Virus record (IMG/VR): IMGVR_UViG_3300023257_000043
Coordinates: 1 to 44,846 of that record
Reading direction: 5' to 3' (one strand)
Source of the DNA: a virus
DNA: 44,846 nucleotides
Part shown: positions 8,801-15,805 of the stretch, one piece after another
Layout: each line of letters begins with the position of its first letter
Numbering within the stretch: the stretch's first letter is position 1
The notes under the pieces: generated by a model
Database searches by the model: none
What the model was told of the DNA's origin: nothing
Seen by the model: the letters and a program-made list of their open reading frames with translations, nothing else
Position numbers and translations under genes: made by a program

Positions 8801-9483
8801 TACGCAGGATAATATCGCTCGTCAAATCCTTTTAACTTTTCAAATATTTCCTTCTTCATCAACATTCCGCCGCCGCCAACATAATCATGTACACCAAGTT
8901 CGGCCTTTGCCTCATGTTGTCTCTTTGCATGTCCGGCTGCGTCCATAGACCAACGCTCAACACCGATCAAGTCATAGCCAGTGTCAAGCTCTGTTATCAT
9001 TAATTCAATTGTCTTATTATTTACTATCTGGTCATCGTCCAAGAATAACAGAACGTCACCCGTTGCACTCTTTACACCCATGTTACGGCCTTTAGCTACA
9101 CCAATATTCCTGCCACAAACTACCATTTCTATTGTGGGATACTTTGCTTGGATCTTGTTCATCGTAGCTTCTGGAGTTCCATTACACACCACAACGATCT
9201 CATGTGATATATCTTTGAGTGCTTTTTGGAGAGCGTCTATACACGTACTAAAAACAGCGAAGTTATCTACAGTTAGGACAATCACGCTCAATTCATGTAA
9301 AGAAAGGAAAGGAAGTGGATCAGCAAGAATAGGATCATCAACTCTAACAAAACCATGTGGCAAAGACTTTGCACCGAATCGAAGAACTGATTCATCTATC
9401 TTACCATCTTCTTCAACAACAATGGTTTTACCGTTTTCATCTGAGAATAACTGCCGAGTACCTGTCTTATTCCACCAAAGCAC
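5809..9483 (-). CDS. Giant multi-domain glycosyltransferase: GT2, two tandem GT4, GT2-like
   Basis: A 1224-residue protein from a GTG start with AAAGGAG six nt upstream. Order: a GT2-like domain (about 65-300, LFLDDDQ metal-binding motif and EDSDLCFRA); a first GT-B/GT4-like unit (about 305-610, with PAGIDCELFKP and SSAEGLPTPLLEACSCG); a second, closely similar GT4-like unit (about 650-970); and a C-terminal GT2-like domain (about 985-1224, QVDEDMVLEP). The two GT4 units match over nearly their whole length, both starting with a WAFHSQAKG segment and ending in KIVEAGWDWKYIA. Such proteins transfer several sugars in sequence onto one acceptor. It starts inside the GT9-like gene and overlaps it by 17 nt; acceptor and sugars are unknown. 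Confidence 0.93.
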   Translation of the reverse strand: MLWWNKTGTRQLFSDENGKTIVVEEDGKIDESVLRFGAKSLPHGFVRVDDPILADPLPFLSLHELSVIVLTVDNFAVFSTCIDALQKALKDISHEIVVVCNGTPEATMNKIQAKYPTIEMVVCGRNIGVAKGRNMGVKSATGDVLLFLDDDQIVNNKTIELMITELDTGYDLIGVERWSMDAAGHAKRQHEAKAELGVHDYVGGGGMLMKKEIFEKLKGFDERYYPAYYEDSDLCFRAKVQNLMIGCCYVAGIKHLGHTTLGDARLVWFNSQEVLERNRLEFLKVYGKFWGKQYQQVPREIKKLMLLYDQENWAFHSQAKGFAKYCNLDVSIEMGSCRKINHAQIDSCDRVFIMGLLMTVFPDLASVMKSKSYSTLVHHYPSLAGLNYKENILGYLEHEVNNASKAHNHGSISRMIQKLWKKEFNLNSLYLPAGIDCELFKPVEKAKTKKSQVVLGFCGDTDKELKGFEDIIKPAIEIVNEAGYNVKLKVKSADKLIPHEKMPKFYSDIDIYLCGSSAEGLPTPLLEACSCGIPFVSTDVGVVQEINLQDQNILVDRTATALANGIIEMIEAGDMRQRGALNRKIVEAGWDWKYIADVWGYFLTGDNDSYYQLMDERTDRLSAMTTKPLVRDEQLQIEYKNINSSVKGKDPKVLLIYDEPNWAFHSQAKGLKKHCSLDVNFDMCSHSELSSVSTDTYDILFPMGLLLTVSDKVTNVLRDQSYVTLVHHCPIKDIYMPPENFRAFLKQELVTAKSAKGNASISRTIQSLWKKLGLDTVYLPAGTDCKVFKPVARAKETKPQKNKEYVLGYCGNTKKEFKGYQNILLPALKILEKTNHKFRLKTKGFGGKRVPHEAMADFYADVDIYICVSSAEGLPTPLMEACSCGIPFVSTDVGVVKEINLFNQNVVVDRSPVDVANGIVKMIEKGKLKENGALNRKIVEAGWDWKYIANLWAAFIIGDVEKFQEAHQLRDSRLNEIKVKKENLSKSLTVFVITVGNPNYENCIEALKNQDCDFNLEIIKDQYPMDKAFQQMITKCKTKYYIQVDEDMVLEPHAVRTLYEEALKKHAFVVYPLWDPHLDMMISGLKIYEHSIFAKFAYDEEMFSCEREQLDRVVKEGHSCEFKELNNTQALGVHSPEWTPYLIFQRYKSLTEKRRWGLRGTGWVDALLNKFLSAYQDDPSELNFFAMSGVISGLASDESNFVGERDSRTFAREEFQRLKNLWRE
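6600..8590 (-). repeat. Internal tandem duplication of the GT4 unit
   Basis: Two copies of about 1.06 kb lie head to tail inside the giant glycosyltransferase gene, offset by roughly 1059 nt. Short stretches are still identical in DNA, for example the sequence ttccagtcccatcccgcttc near 6647 and 7706. The remaining differences are scattered, so the duplication is not brand new but is much younger than the family split. Confidence 0.85.
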
Positions 9484-10459
9484 GGAGTGCTCCTTTCACC
9501 TTACGGGCTGATATTGATCTCATACACCGAGACGTACCTGTTTCAATATAGTCATTCATGCACTCATGCGTGTACCGAAACCAGCACGGAGCACACTTGA
9601 CGGATTTATTACAATTAATAAATCTCATATTTGTAATAAAATCTTTAAATCTATCTCTCTTTAGAGACGGACCCATCAGTGCTACGCTTGGGACGTTCAA
9701 AATAGCTGCCAAATGTAGGACTCCACTATCGTGAGCAACTACTGCACTTGAAAATGCAACTATCTCTACTATCTCGGCAAGAGTTATTCCAAGCTTCCAT
9801 ACAATATCTTTGTTCTTTCCATAATCAGCTAACTTCAAAAATCGTTTTCGTGTTTCAACTGAACCAACCACAACTACATTGTACTTTTCAGATAAACTAT
9901 TAGCGAGGTCAATTATAGATGAAGGAGGTAATGCTTTGAGTGGTGAGGATGCATCGGCTTGTATGCATATGGTTTTCTCGTGTGTACCGCTTTGGGACTG
10001 AGTGGGAAAGGTGTGTCTAACAGCAACTCCGGTCTCTACTATGTCCTGCTCAGAGACATCAACGCCAAGTCGCATTCCCCAACCTTGAATAACAGGCTCG
10101 TCAAGGATAGTTTTTATGCTGGATAGATCCTTTACAATGTCTCCAGAGATAATCGACCTAACATGCCACAACGGTTCGGTCAGTCCTCTTGGTCTTTTAG
10201 TAACAACTTTCGTATCGCCTTTGAAAAACTTCGCTATTCCAATTAAACTACAAGGCGCATCTCCGTTATACATTATTTCATATTGATGGGGAGCAGTGAA
10301 ATCTCTTACTTCAAGTCCTTCGATCAACGATAAGAGTCCTTGGCCTATCTCTGGTGAAGTGTAATAAACCACATGATGGCTCTTCATTAAATGTATTACA
10401 GAAGGAAGTGTATCTATTACGTCACCCAACCCACCTGGTCTTATAATTGTAATCTCCAC
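9467..10459 (-). CDS. Glycosyltransferase family 9-like (heptosyltransferase-type)
   Basis: A 330-residue GT-B protein starting with GTG. The N-terminus MEITIIRPGGLGDVIDTLPSV has the glycine loop of GT9 enzymes, which add heptose or related sugars to lipopolysaccharide. The C-terminal half has VVAHDSGVLHLAAILNVPSVALMGPS, the nucleotide-sugar-binding motif of the family (D-S-G-x-x-H-L-A-A). Cysteines near the C-terminus (INCNKSVKCAPCW, ECMNDY) occur in many heptosyltransferase-like proteins. Together with the next upstream gene it forms a GT9-like pair. It may alter host-surface sugars or glycosylate a phage component. The family is clear; the sugar is not. Confidence 0.9.
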   Translation of the reverse strand: MEITIIRPGGLGDVIDTLPSVIHLMKSHHVVYYTSPEIGQGLLSLIEGLEVRDFTAPHQYEIMYNGDAPCSLIGIAKFFKGDTKVVTKRPRGLTEPLWHVRSIISGDIVKDLSSIKTILDEPVIQGWGMRLGVDVSEQDIVETGVAVRHTFPTQSQSGTHEKTICIQADASSPLKALPPSSIIDLANSLSEKYNVVVVGSVETRKRFLKLADYGKNKDIVWKLGITLAEIVEIVAFSSAVVAHDSGVLHLAAILNVPSVALMGPSLKRDRFKDFITNMRFINCNKSVKCAPCWFRYTHECMNDYIETGTSRCMRSISARKVKGALRALVE

Positions 10460-10465
10460 GATGCA

Positions 10466-11464
10466 TCATCCCCTTTTTAATACTTTTCTTACTTCAGCAG
10501 TAACCGCTTTTGCTAAAGTCCTTGCATTACTATCGGTAAAATCTGCAATAATAGGAACCGTGTCTTTATGATACTTGGTTTTACTTCCAGGACTAAGCTC
10601 AAGATTTCCATTCAACAATAGAACTGTAGGTGTCTCTGTGTAATGTGAGATCCAATACATTGCTGAGTCCACAGTAACCAGCACCGAACACCGATCAACT
10701 AATTCAAACAGATGTTCCGGCTTAAACTTGTCACCCACTGATATTGCTCTTCGATAACCAAAGTCATTTCCGAGTGAGATAACAACGGAGTCTTTTATAC
10801 CTGACAATTTATCCACAATCGCATTAGCCAATCCTGAACCGATCCTATTTGATATACCATCTAGGACAACGCCAATGGTGTATTTCTTTTGCGGTACTTT
10901 CTTTTCCTGGAATATATTCTCAACGAGCGTACAAATCGACTTCAGTTTCTTCAGGTAGAAAGTATGTTTCACTGCATCTGTGCCTAGCAATATCTCCGTA
11001 GCAATGTCAATTCTGTTTGCTCCTTGGAAATGTACTAAGTCATGTTCAAACACACCATCAAAGGTTACACCAAGAGCGTACTCTGATTTAGAGCCTAAAT
11101 GAGATAGCAAAAACGCTTTTCTACCATCGTTAAGACGAGAACATATAGTGTGGTAGTCTGTTGCAGCGGAGACCAGTGTAGGATTCGTGGGATGTATGCG
11201 GGAATTGAACGTAGATAGCGCTGACAAGGACATAACAACGTCACCTAATGCTGAACCACGGCGGATGATAATAGGTTTGTCATTTAGATGGCACCGGTGA
11301 TTAATAGCAGCCAGCACACTTTTATATGTTGGGCCGATACGTGCCGGACAAAGGAATGACGGATACAAGAAGTTAGGAGGAATATTAACAGACTGTCCAG
11401 TTAATACATTAGTTACTACCTGTGTTACACCTGTTTCGTTGATAGTTAGCTCCACGCAAACCAC
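10466..11464 (-). CDS. Glycosyltransferase family 9-like protein, first gene of the sugar cassette
   Basis: A GT-B protein resembling its downstream neighbour: RRGSALGDVVMSLSALSTF is the N-terminal glycine loop and VTVDSAMYWISHYTETPTVLLLNG the C-terminal sugar-nucleotide site, though the family Gly and His after Asp-Ser are changed (DSAMYWIS), so activity may differ. The frame is open back to an ATG at 11551, but that start lies in the loop of a terminator hairpin and the intervening part reads through a promoter-like AT-rich stretch, giving an implausible N-terminus (IIIKTIIIKEI). GTG at 11464 or 11455 fits better; neither has a strong ribosome site. About 330 residues. Start uncertain. Confidence 0.82.
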   Translation of the reverse strand: MVCVELTINETGVTQVVTNVLTGQSVNIPPNFLYPSFLCPARIGPTYKSVLAAINHRCHLNDKPIIIRRGSALGDVVMSLSALSTFNSRIHPTNPTLVSAATDYHTICSRLNDGRKAFLLSHLGSKSEYALGVTFDGVFEHDLVHFQGANRIDIATEILLGTDAVKHTFYLKKLKSICTLVENIFQEKKVPQKKYTIGVVLDGISNRIGSGLANAIVDKLSGIKDSVVISLGNDFGYRRAISVGDKFKPEHLFELVDRCSVLVTVDSAMYWISHYTETPTVLLLNGNLELSPGSKTKYHKDTVPIIADFTDSNARTLAKAVTAEVRKVLKRG

Positions 11465-11499
11465 GCTCTTTTCTATCTCTTTTATTATTATTGTTTTTA

Positions 11500-11512
11500 T
11501 TATTATACCACA
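11500..11512 (-). promoter_or_regulatory. Extended -10 promoter for the sugar cassette
   Basis: On the minus strand TGGTATAAT (11510-11502) is a perfect extended -10 element of the bacterial housekeeping sigma factor. No convincing -35 box lies 17 nt upstream, which is tolerated when TGn is present. An AT-rich leader follows. It sits just after the terminator hairpin and about 40 nt before the likely GTG start, which is where a cassette promoter would be expected. Confidence 0.55.
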
Positions 11513-11516
11513 TATT

Positions 11517-11580
11517 TGAAGAAAAGGGGAGAGGGTTGAAGATTTCTCCATGATTTCTCATTTTGATCTTCAACCCTCTC
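11517..11580 (-). terminator. Rho-independent-like terminator after the capsid gene
   Basis: A perfect 15-bp inverted repeat, with arms 11529-11543 and 11566-11580 and a 22-nt loop, is followed on the minus strand by CCCCTTTTCTTC. The T run is interrupted, so termination may be incomplete. In the plus direction no T tract follows. It separates the capsid operon from the sugar cassette. Confidence 0.65.
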
Positions 11581-11715
11581 TTGTGCGTGGAGCTGACGCG
11601 CGAAGTTGAAAGCGTCGTGTGCTTGCGGTGCGGTGGTGAACCTACTATCCATTCACACGCCAGCACTCTACATCACATCAGTCCCTTTCCTACTTATCCA
11701 TCCAACACCTATGGC
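11581..11715. other. Non-coding spacer after the capsid gene
   Basis: These 135 nt between the capsid stop and the terminator hairpin hold no plausible minus-strand gene and no tRNA. Plus-strand frames here are antisense extensions of a long shadow over the capsid gene. It is probably the untranslated 3-prime end of the capsid message. Confidence 0.5.
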
Positions 11716-12813
11716 TTAGGTATCAGTGATTGTTATAGTCGCGTACAAGTTACCAACGACCTTTTTACGTCCGAAACGGCTCATCATACCACGTGCGTAG
11801 GTAAAGTCCGTGGTGCTAAATACTTCAGGACTGAGCCACGCCATGATATAAGGCATGAACACGTAACCGGTCTGGAGCCAAGACAAGCCCTTATGACCAA
11901 GCAACATCTTGTATTCATACGGATGCCACGGATCTTCAATAACGTCATACAGACCATTAAGAGAACCGATAACAGTACGAGTACCAGTAGACAAGCTACG
12001 CCGCTCTGCATTCGGAGCCAGTGCGAAACCTTCAAGCTTCTCAAGACGCCCGGTATTAGTCGGATGCGTGATAATAAAATTACCACTGACATACCGTTTG
12101 GTCTTGATCTGCGTGTTGGCATCAATGATAGCGTCATACAGAGTCTCACGCCATGCACGCTTGTCGGCAGTCGTAGTATCACCGGCGGGCGGAGTGGCAC
12201 TCCAGTTGACATTACCAGCGGTAGTCCCAGCGTCAATATCGGTAGCGGTATACAGGTCAAGAATGACCTCACTATCAATCTCTCGGACAATCTCGCTCGA
12301 AACGATACCAAGCAACTCACCCATCGTCGAAAGGCCAGGATGATATCTCGGCAAATCCTGCGCCGATTCAATCGTCCAAATAGCTTTCAATTTCTTCTGC
12401 TCAGCCGTAACGGTAGTGCTGGAGATATTGAAAGTGACCTCTTTAACGGTTCCAGACTCAACAGTATCAGCATAATCTCTATCGAAATTAGCCGCTACAT
12501 CAAGCCGATCACCATCAGCATTTTTGGAATCCAGCCAGAAGGCTTTAGCCGTAGGCTGACGCATGACCTGCGTACCAACGATCCTCGGAGCCAGCAATGC
12601 CGGATAAATGCGCCGAATCAACGGAAGAGCATACGTGGTGAAAGTACCCACATTAGCCGTAGTCACACCCTCGTGAAGACGAATCTCCTCTGCCATATTG
12701 TCCATAAGGACTTCAGTAGCGTGACGAGTAGTCTCATTGAGCCCCCGAGTAAGGTGGTCCCACCGAGCCTGTCTAGCCCTATCTTCAACCAATTGTTCTC
12801 TGGTTATCTTCAT
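11716..12813 (-). CDS. Major capsid protein (T4 gp23-like)
   Basis: A 365-residue soluble protein with AAGGAGG and a second GAAGGA before the ATG. The segment PLIRRIYPALLAPRIVGTQVMRQPTAKAFWL (about 65-95) matches the T4 gp23-type N-arm/E-loop region of HK97-fold capsid proteins, and the C-terminal half has the compact beta-rich pattern of the family. At 365 residues it is shorter than T4 gp23 (521), as in many distant relatives. It follows protease and scaffold, the usual T4-type order. By eye its DNA is richer in G and C than neighbouring genes, which is common for the most heavily expressed phage gene. A terminator follows. Confidence 0.88.
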   Translation of the reverse strand: MKITREQLVEDRARQARWDHLTRGLNETTRHATEVLMDNMAEEIRLHEGVTTANVGTFTTYALPLIRRIYPALLAPRIVGTQVMRQPTAKAFWLDSKNADGDRLDVAANFDRDYADTVESGTVKEVTFNISSTTVTAEQKKLKAIWTIESAQDLPRYHPGLSTMGELLGIVSSEIVREIDSEVILDLYTATDIDAGTTAGNVNWSATPPAGDTTTADKRAWRETLYDAIIDANTQIKTKRYVSGNFIITHPTNTGRLEKLEGFALAPNAERRSLSTGTRTVIGSLNGLYDVIEDPWHPYEYKMLLGHKGLSWLQTGYVFMPYIMAWLSPEVFSTTDFTYARGMMSRFGRKKVVGNLYATITITDT

Positions 12814-12849
12814 ATTCCTTCATTTCCTCCTTCCACAGTGAAAACTCTC

Positions 12850-13476
12850 TTAGTCTTCTTTCTTCTCTTCAGAGAGCGGTTCCAACCCAGCCAACATAGC
12901 CTGGGATTCTTTCAGCAACGAAACATCATCCAACTGATCGTTCTCAGGCTGGTAAATACCTACACCAGCAGGAACCTTAGAAGCCTTTTCAAGGATAGCC
13001 GTTATGCGCTCACGAGATTCCTTAATACTAATGTCAATTTCCTCAATAGTATTGCCGGAAACCATGGCACGAATATCATCAGCATAAGCCTCAGTGCCGA
13101 GACTCTTGGTAATGTGCTCTTCAAGTTTCGAGGTTTTCAGTGCCTTCTCCTGCTCATCAACCTTAGCATTGAGCGTCTTGAGCTGTTCCGTAAGGGCCAC
13201 CATTACGCTATCATCCTTCTCTTCCTTAACAGGCTCTTCTTTCTTCAGAAGTTTTTCCTGAAGGCCGGTGACAGCCTCAGTCAGCGAAGTCAATTGCTCT
13301 GCAAACTCGCCTTTCACTTTGGCCTCCGCCTGTTCCTTCTCCAACTTCACTGCTTCAAGAAGCTTCGCATCGGCATCGGCCTTAACGGACTCAAGCATCT
13401 GCTTATGAAGTTCAGGATAGTCAGCCTCAAGCTGAGCAATGTCCTTAATCTCCAGCTTTTCTTTCTTGTCTCCCAT
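12850..13476 (-). CDS. Nested in-frame scaffold protein from internal start
   Basis: Within the protease-scaffold frame, ATG at 13476 is preceded by AAGGAGGAGG with an eight-nt spacer, among the strongest ribosome sites in the window. Initiation here would make a 208-residue protein (MGDKKEKLEIKD...) containing only the coiled-coil scaffold part, with no protease residues. Phages such as lambda make their scaffold this way (Nu3 within C), so extra scaffold over protease is a known need. Sequence shows the site; production of the short form is inference. The Glu-rich coding sequence here could by itself produce purine runs, which lowers certainty. Confidence 0.55.
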   Translation of the reverse strand: MGDKKEKLEIKDIAQLEADYPELHKQMLESVKADADAKLLEAVKLEKEQAEAKVKGEFAEQLTSLTEAVTGLQEKLLKKEEPVKEEKDDSVMVALTEQLKTLNAKVDEQEKALKTSKLEEHITKSLGTEAYADDIRAMVSGNTIEEIDISIKESRERITAILEKASKVPAGVGIYQPENDQLDDVSLLKESQAMLAGLEPLSEEKKED

Positions 13477-14064
13477 TGTCTCTTCCTCCTCCTTATCTTC
13501 TTTTGTTTCTTTGATGCTGTCCACACCAGCGTCTAGCACCGAAGCACCAATTACGAAATCATATGTCTGCCACTGGTACGTTTCATCAACATCTTGAAAC
13601 TTGATCTTTTTTCCATCTTTTTCTATTTCTTCTATCGTAGTAGTCCCATAGCCCCTTTGCGATACCTGCACCTTTCCGCCACCTTTGATTATCGCCTTGA
13701 TGTCATTACCGACCCGCGTTTCAACCAAGTCGGCTCCGCCAACAATTCTGCCATCTTCCAGAATACCAACATCCGTAATAATCGAGGCCGTTCTATCTAG
13801 GTGGGATTTATTATCAGAAGGATGGTCTGCTTCCATAAAAATCATTTTGTTTTTGATCTTATCGGCGTTCGCAGCAAATTGACCTTCCATAATAGACTTA
13901 CGATACCTGCGTCCGTTCTCATTAATTTCGTCAACACGACCAAAAGTAAGTTGAAGATGCGCAGGTTTAACAACAGCACCTGCTTCATCAAGAACAGCCT
14001 CAGTGAGTTCCACCTTTTCAGGGCAGAACGTTTCAGTTAGCTGTACTAGCTTTTTCGTTTTCAT
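12850..14064 (-). CDS. Prohead protease fused to scaffold-like region
   Basis: The ATG at 14064 has TAGGAGG seven nt upstream; a TTG at 14082 has none, so the protein is 404 residues. The first 185 residues are a gp21-type (S77) prohead protease: NENGRRYRK, a catalytic His in EADHP (H81) and a catalytic Ser in VQVSQRGYG (S135). Residues about 195-404 are Glu/Lys-rich coiled coil, ending LSEEKKED, as in scaffold proteins. In T4 the protease and scaffold are separate genes (21 and 22); here they share one frame. The protease would clip the scaffold and capsid after assembly. An internal start is annotated separately. Confidence 0.85.
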   Translation of the reverse strand: MKTKKLVQLTETFCPEKVELTEAVLDEAGAVVKPAHLQLTFGRVDEINENGRRYRKSIMEGQFAANADKIKNKMIFMEADHPSDNKSHLDRTASIITDVGILEDGRIVGGADLVETRVGNDIKAIIKGGGKVQVSQRGYGTTTIEEIEKDGKKIKFQDVDETYQWQTYDFVIGASVLDAGVDSIKETKEDKEEEETMGDKKEKLEIKDIAQLEADYPELHKQMLESVKADADAKLLEAVKLEKEQAEAKVKGEFAEQLTSLTEAVTGLQEKLLKKEEPVKEEKDDSVMVALTEQLKTLNAKVDEQEKALKTSKLEEHITKSLGTEAYADDIRAMVSGNTIEEIDISIKESRERITAILEKASKVPAGVGIYQPENDQLDDVSLLKESQAMLAGLEPLSEEKKED

Positions 14065-14227
14065 TATTTTTCCTCCTACCAAAAAGTGTATACTTGAATC
14101 TTTTCATTGCCTTGCTTCTTTTAGACACCCATTCACCCTTGCCCTCTATCAGGATACGTCTACCATCTCTCAACGTCACCCAATGACTATCTGAGGTGCT
14201 GGATGTAGATGCTTTACTTTGCGACAA
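14033..14227 (-). CDS. Small hypothetical protein with DGRRILIE motif
   Basis: A TTG at 14227 has AGGAG six nt upstream; a TTG at 14233 abuts the AGGAG and is less likely. The 64-residue product has a Ser/Thr-rich start and a short beta segment HWVTLRDGRRILIEGKGEW, a pattern seen in small phage proteins encoded near MuF-type head genes. The end is basic. It overlaps the gene before it by 14 nt and the protease start by 32 nt. The function is unknown; overlap on both sides and the ribosome site support expression. Confidence 0.5.
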   Translation of the reverse strand: MSQSKASTSSTSDSHWVTLRDGRRILIEGKGEWVSKRSKAMKRFKYTLFGRRKNNENEKASTAN

Positions 14228-14588
14228 GGACAACTCCTAAGCTAATTTCCTTTTTACTGCCGAGCACTGGATCTCCGGTGTCGCTCACTGTATAAGGAAT
14301 ACTGTAGTAAGTATCCTTCTTTGCTCTGAAGTCAACACGAACAACGATGCTATCTGCATATGTAGCACATATATTTACATAATAGTAATCATTCTTTTTG
14401 GGTGATGGGAACATTGCGTTTACTAATGTCTGCAACTTATCTCTCAAGTATTCAAAAGATCCTGGCATATCAAGATAAACTGACTCACATAATTTACTGC
14501 TTTCTCCTGCACCAAATAAACCATCATAAACTTTTCGGACAGTTTTCATTTCAGATAATAGGCGTTTAGTGTCATTTGATTCCCTCAT
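14214..14588 (-). CDS. Hypothetical protein (124 aa)
   Basis: A soluble 124-residue protein following the MuF-like gene by 13 nt. The first half is helical (LLSEMKTVRKVYDGLFGAGE), the second beta-rich with tyrosines (NDYYYVNICATYADSIVVRVDFRAKKDTYYSIPY). No family, cysteine motif or membrane segment is recognised. Its location between minor head protein and prohead protease suggests a head assembly or internal head protein, but nothing in the sequence demonstrates this. Confidence 0.6.
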   Translation of the reverse strand: MRESNDTKRLLSEMKTVRKVYDGLFGAGESSKLCESVYLDMPGSFEYLRDKLQTLVNAMFPSPKKNDYYYVNICATYADSIVVRVDFRAKKDTYYSIPYTVSDTGDPVLGSKKEISLGVVLVAK

Positions 14589-14601
14589 AATAATAACCTC
14601 C

Positions 14602-15351
14602 TTATTTATTCTTTCTTTTACGAACCACTGTTAAAGAACACATACAATTCGATCTACACCGAGAATCGCCAGCTCTAGGCGTCGATGGTAATGTTTCTCT
14701 AGTGTATCCACCAACGGTTCTTGACTCCGCACCCCAAGCTAAACAATCAACACAAGACTCTGCCGGATGTAGTGTCCAGTAGAACCTAGTTCCTTTTGGC
14801 TTTCCCAGTACAAACCCATACCAGAACATCGAGTCTAGCGTGTTGACGTACATCTGGAGCCTTCTAGCGTAATCCATCCGTCCTCGTTCATTTACCATAT
14901 CGGAAACAAACTTCTTAGCAAATCGGTTTTCATACCTCACGGCTTTCTCCAAATACTTCCGGTCCTCTGGAGTTATACCAATGTCTTTATAGAACGGATT
15001 ACCAGCCCATGTTGCTCCAAGTACCATAGCTTCTTCATACGCTTCTCTTCTTGCCTTCATCCAAGCATTTACTAATCCCTTTTCTCCTAGCTTACCATCT
15101 TGGAACTTCTTAAACGAGGCAGTCATTTTGGTATCAAGCGAAACCTTTACCTTCTTGTACTTCTGCTTGGCACGCCAATTAGCCTTTGTATCCTTACCGC
15201 CACCAACGGAGAAGAAACTTGCTGTAAAGGTGTCATAGGTGGTATTGAAATCAGAATCTCTCCGTCGGCCTATACTTTTCAATCCTTTATCTCTAAAAAC
15301 CTTCTCTATGAGAATAGAAATAAAAGGATTAGTGGTAGTTACTTGGGTCAT
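14602..15351 (-). CDS. Minor head protein, Mu gpF-like (MuF)
   Basis: A 249-residue protein with a basic helical N-terminal two-thirds and a C-terminal MuF-type signature: HPAESCVDCLAWGAESRTVGGYTRETLPSTPRAGDSRCRSNCMCSL, with conserved Cys pairs and a Gly/Pro-rich link. In Mu and SPP1 such proteins are delivered with or located at the portal vertex during head assembly. It normally sits next to the portal; here the fibre and metallopeptidase genes separate the two. Starts one base from the end of the metallopeptidase/S74 gene, so they are coupled. Confidence 0.8.
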   Translation of the reverse strand: MTQVTTTNPFISILIEKVFRDKGLKSIGRRRDSDFNTTYDTFTASFFSVGGGKDTKANWRAKQKYKKVKVSLDTKMTASFKKFQDGKLGEKGLVNAWMKARREAYEEAMVLGATWAGNPFYKDIGITPEDRKYLEKAVRYENRFAKKFVSDMVNERGRMDYARRLQMYVNTLDSMFWYGFVLGKPKGTRFYWTLHPAESCVDCLAWGAESRTVGGYTRETLPSTPRAGDSRCRSNCMCSLTVVRKRKNK

Positions 15352-15752
15352 TATTTCTCCGGCGTCCCTATTCGTTTAGTCACATCATCCAGCCGGTGCA
15401 GTAGGGCACGGTTGATCTTTCTCTGTTCATCCAGTTCATCACGCATCTTGGTCATTTCAGCTAACATTGGAATAATCAACGAACTCCTGGAATACCCTAC
15501 TACCTTCCCGTTTTCATCACGGCAAGCCATTCTCGGACGGATTCGGGCTACGTCCTCTGCTATTAAGCCGATCTCCCCGAAGGCTGATCCGTCCTTCAGG
15601 TGCTTCATTTCATGCGCCGTAACAGACTCCAGCTCGTCCCGGTCAAGGTCGTTCCGTACCACGGCGTATCCCCGGTCAGGCCAAGCCCAACCATGAGCCT
15701 TTCTGATACCGTGTTCAGCGAACCAAGATGGATGCTGTGGGACTACTTGCAT
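15351..15752 (-). CDS. HExxH metallopeptidase-like protein with S74-type chaperone tail
   Basis: A 133-residue two-part protein. Residues 36-54 (LDRDELESVTAHEMKHLKD) closely resemble the active-site helix of M48-type zinc peptidases, with HEMKH at 47-51 providing two zinc ligands and the catalytic Glu. Residues about 58-133 (EIGLIAEDVARIRP...SLIIPMLAEM...NRALLHRL) match the second half of the S74 intramolecular chaperone at the end of the preceding fibre, and the DNA repeats there. The S74 catalytic Ser/Lys part is absent. It may clip or help mature the fibre, or aid entry through host envelope. A third zinc ligand is not obvious. The ATG overlaps the fibre stop. Confidence 0.7.
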   Translation of the reverse strand: MQVVPQHPSWFAEHGIRKAHGWAWPDRGYAVVRNDLDRDELESVTAHEMKHLKDGSAFGEIGLIAEDVARIRPRMACRDENGKVVGYSRSSLIIPMLAEMTKMRDELDEQRKINRALLHRLDDVTKRIGTPEK

Positions 15753-15805
15753 TTGGCTTCCAGTGCCTGTAGCCGGTGCAGTAAGTCACGGTTGCTCTTC
15801 TGATG
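15391..15805. repeat. Duplicated S74 C-terminal DNA (two copies, 380 bp apart)
   Basis: Sequences beginning agccggtgcagta at 15391 and at 15771 stay alignable for about 35 nt with few changes. They encode the matching C-terminal helices NRALLHRL of the metallopeptidase protein and NRDLLHRL of the fibre, so the small gene acquired its tail by duplication from the fibre or the reverse. Confidence 0.75.

Noticed and set aside
8981-9511. 176-codon plus-strand frame
   Set aside because: Antisense to the GT2 domain of the giant glycosyltransferase, which has clear motifs in the minus frame.
11465-11551. N-terminal extension of the first GT9-like gene to ATG 11551
   Set aside because: It would start in a terminator loop, pass through an extended -10 promoter and give an Ile/Lys run unlike any GT9 N-terminus.
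11563-13536. 657-codon open frame on the plus strand
   Set aside because: It lies antisense to the major capsid and scaffold genes, has no ribosome site, and its product is low-quality Ser/Leu/Arg-rich sequence with no family. It is a shadow of biased codon use in the GC-richer capsid gene.
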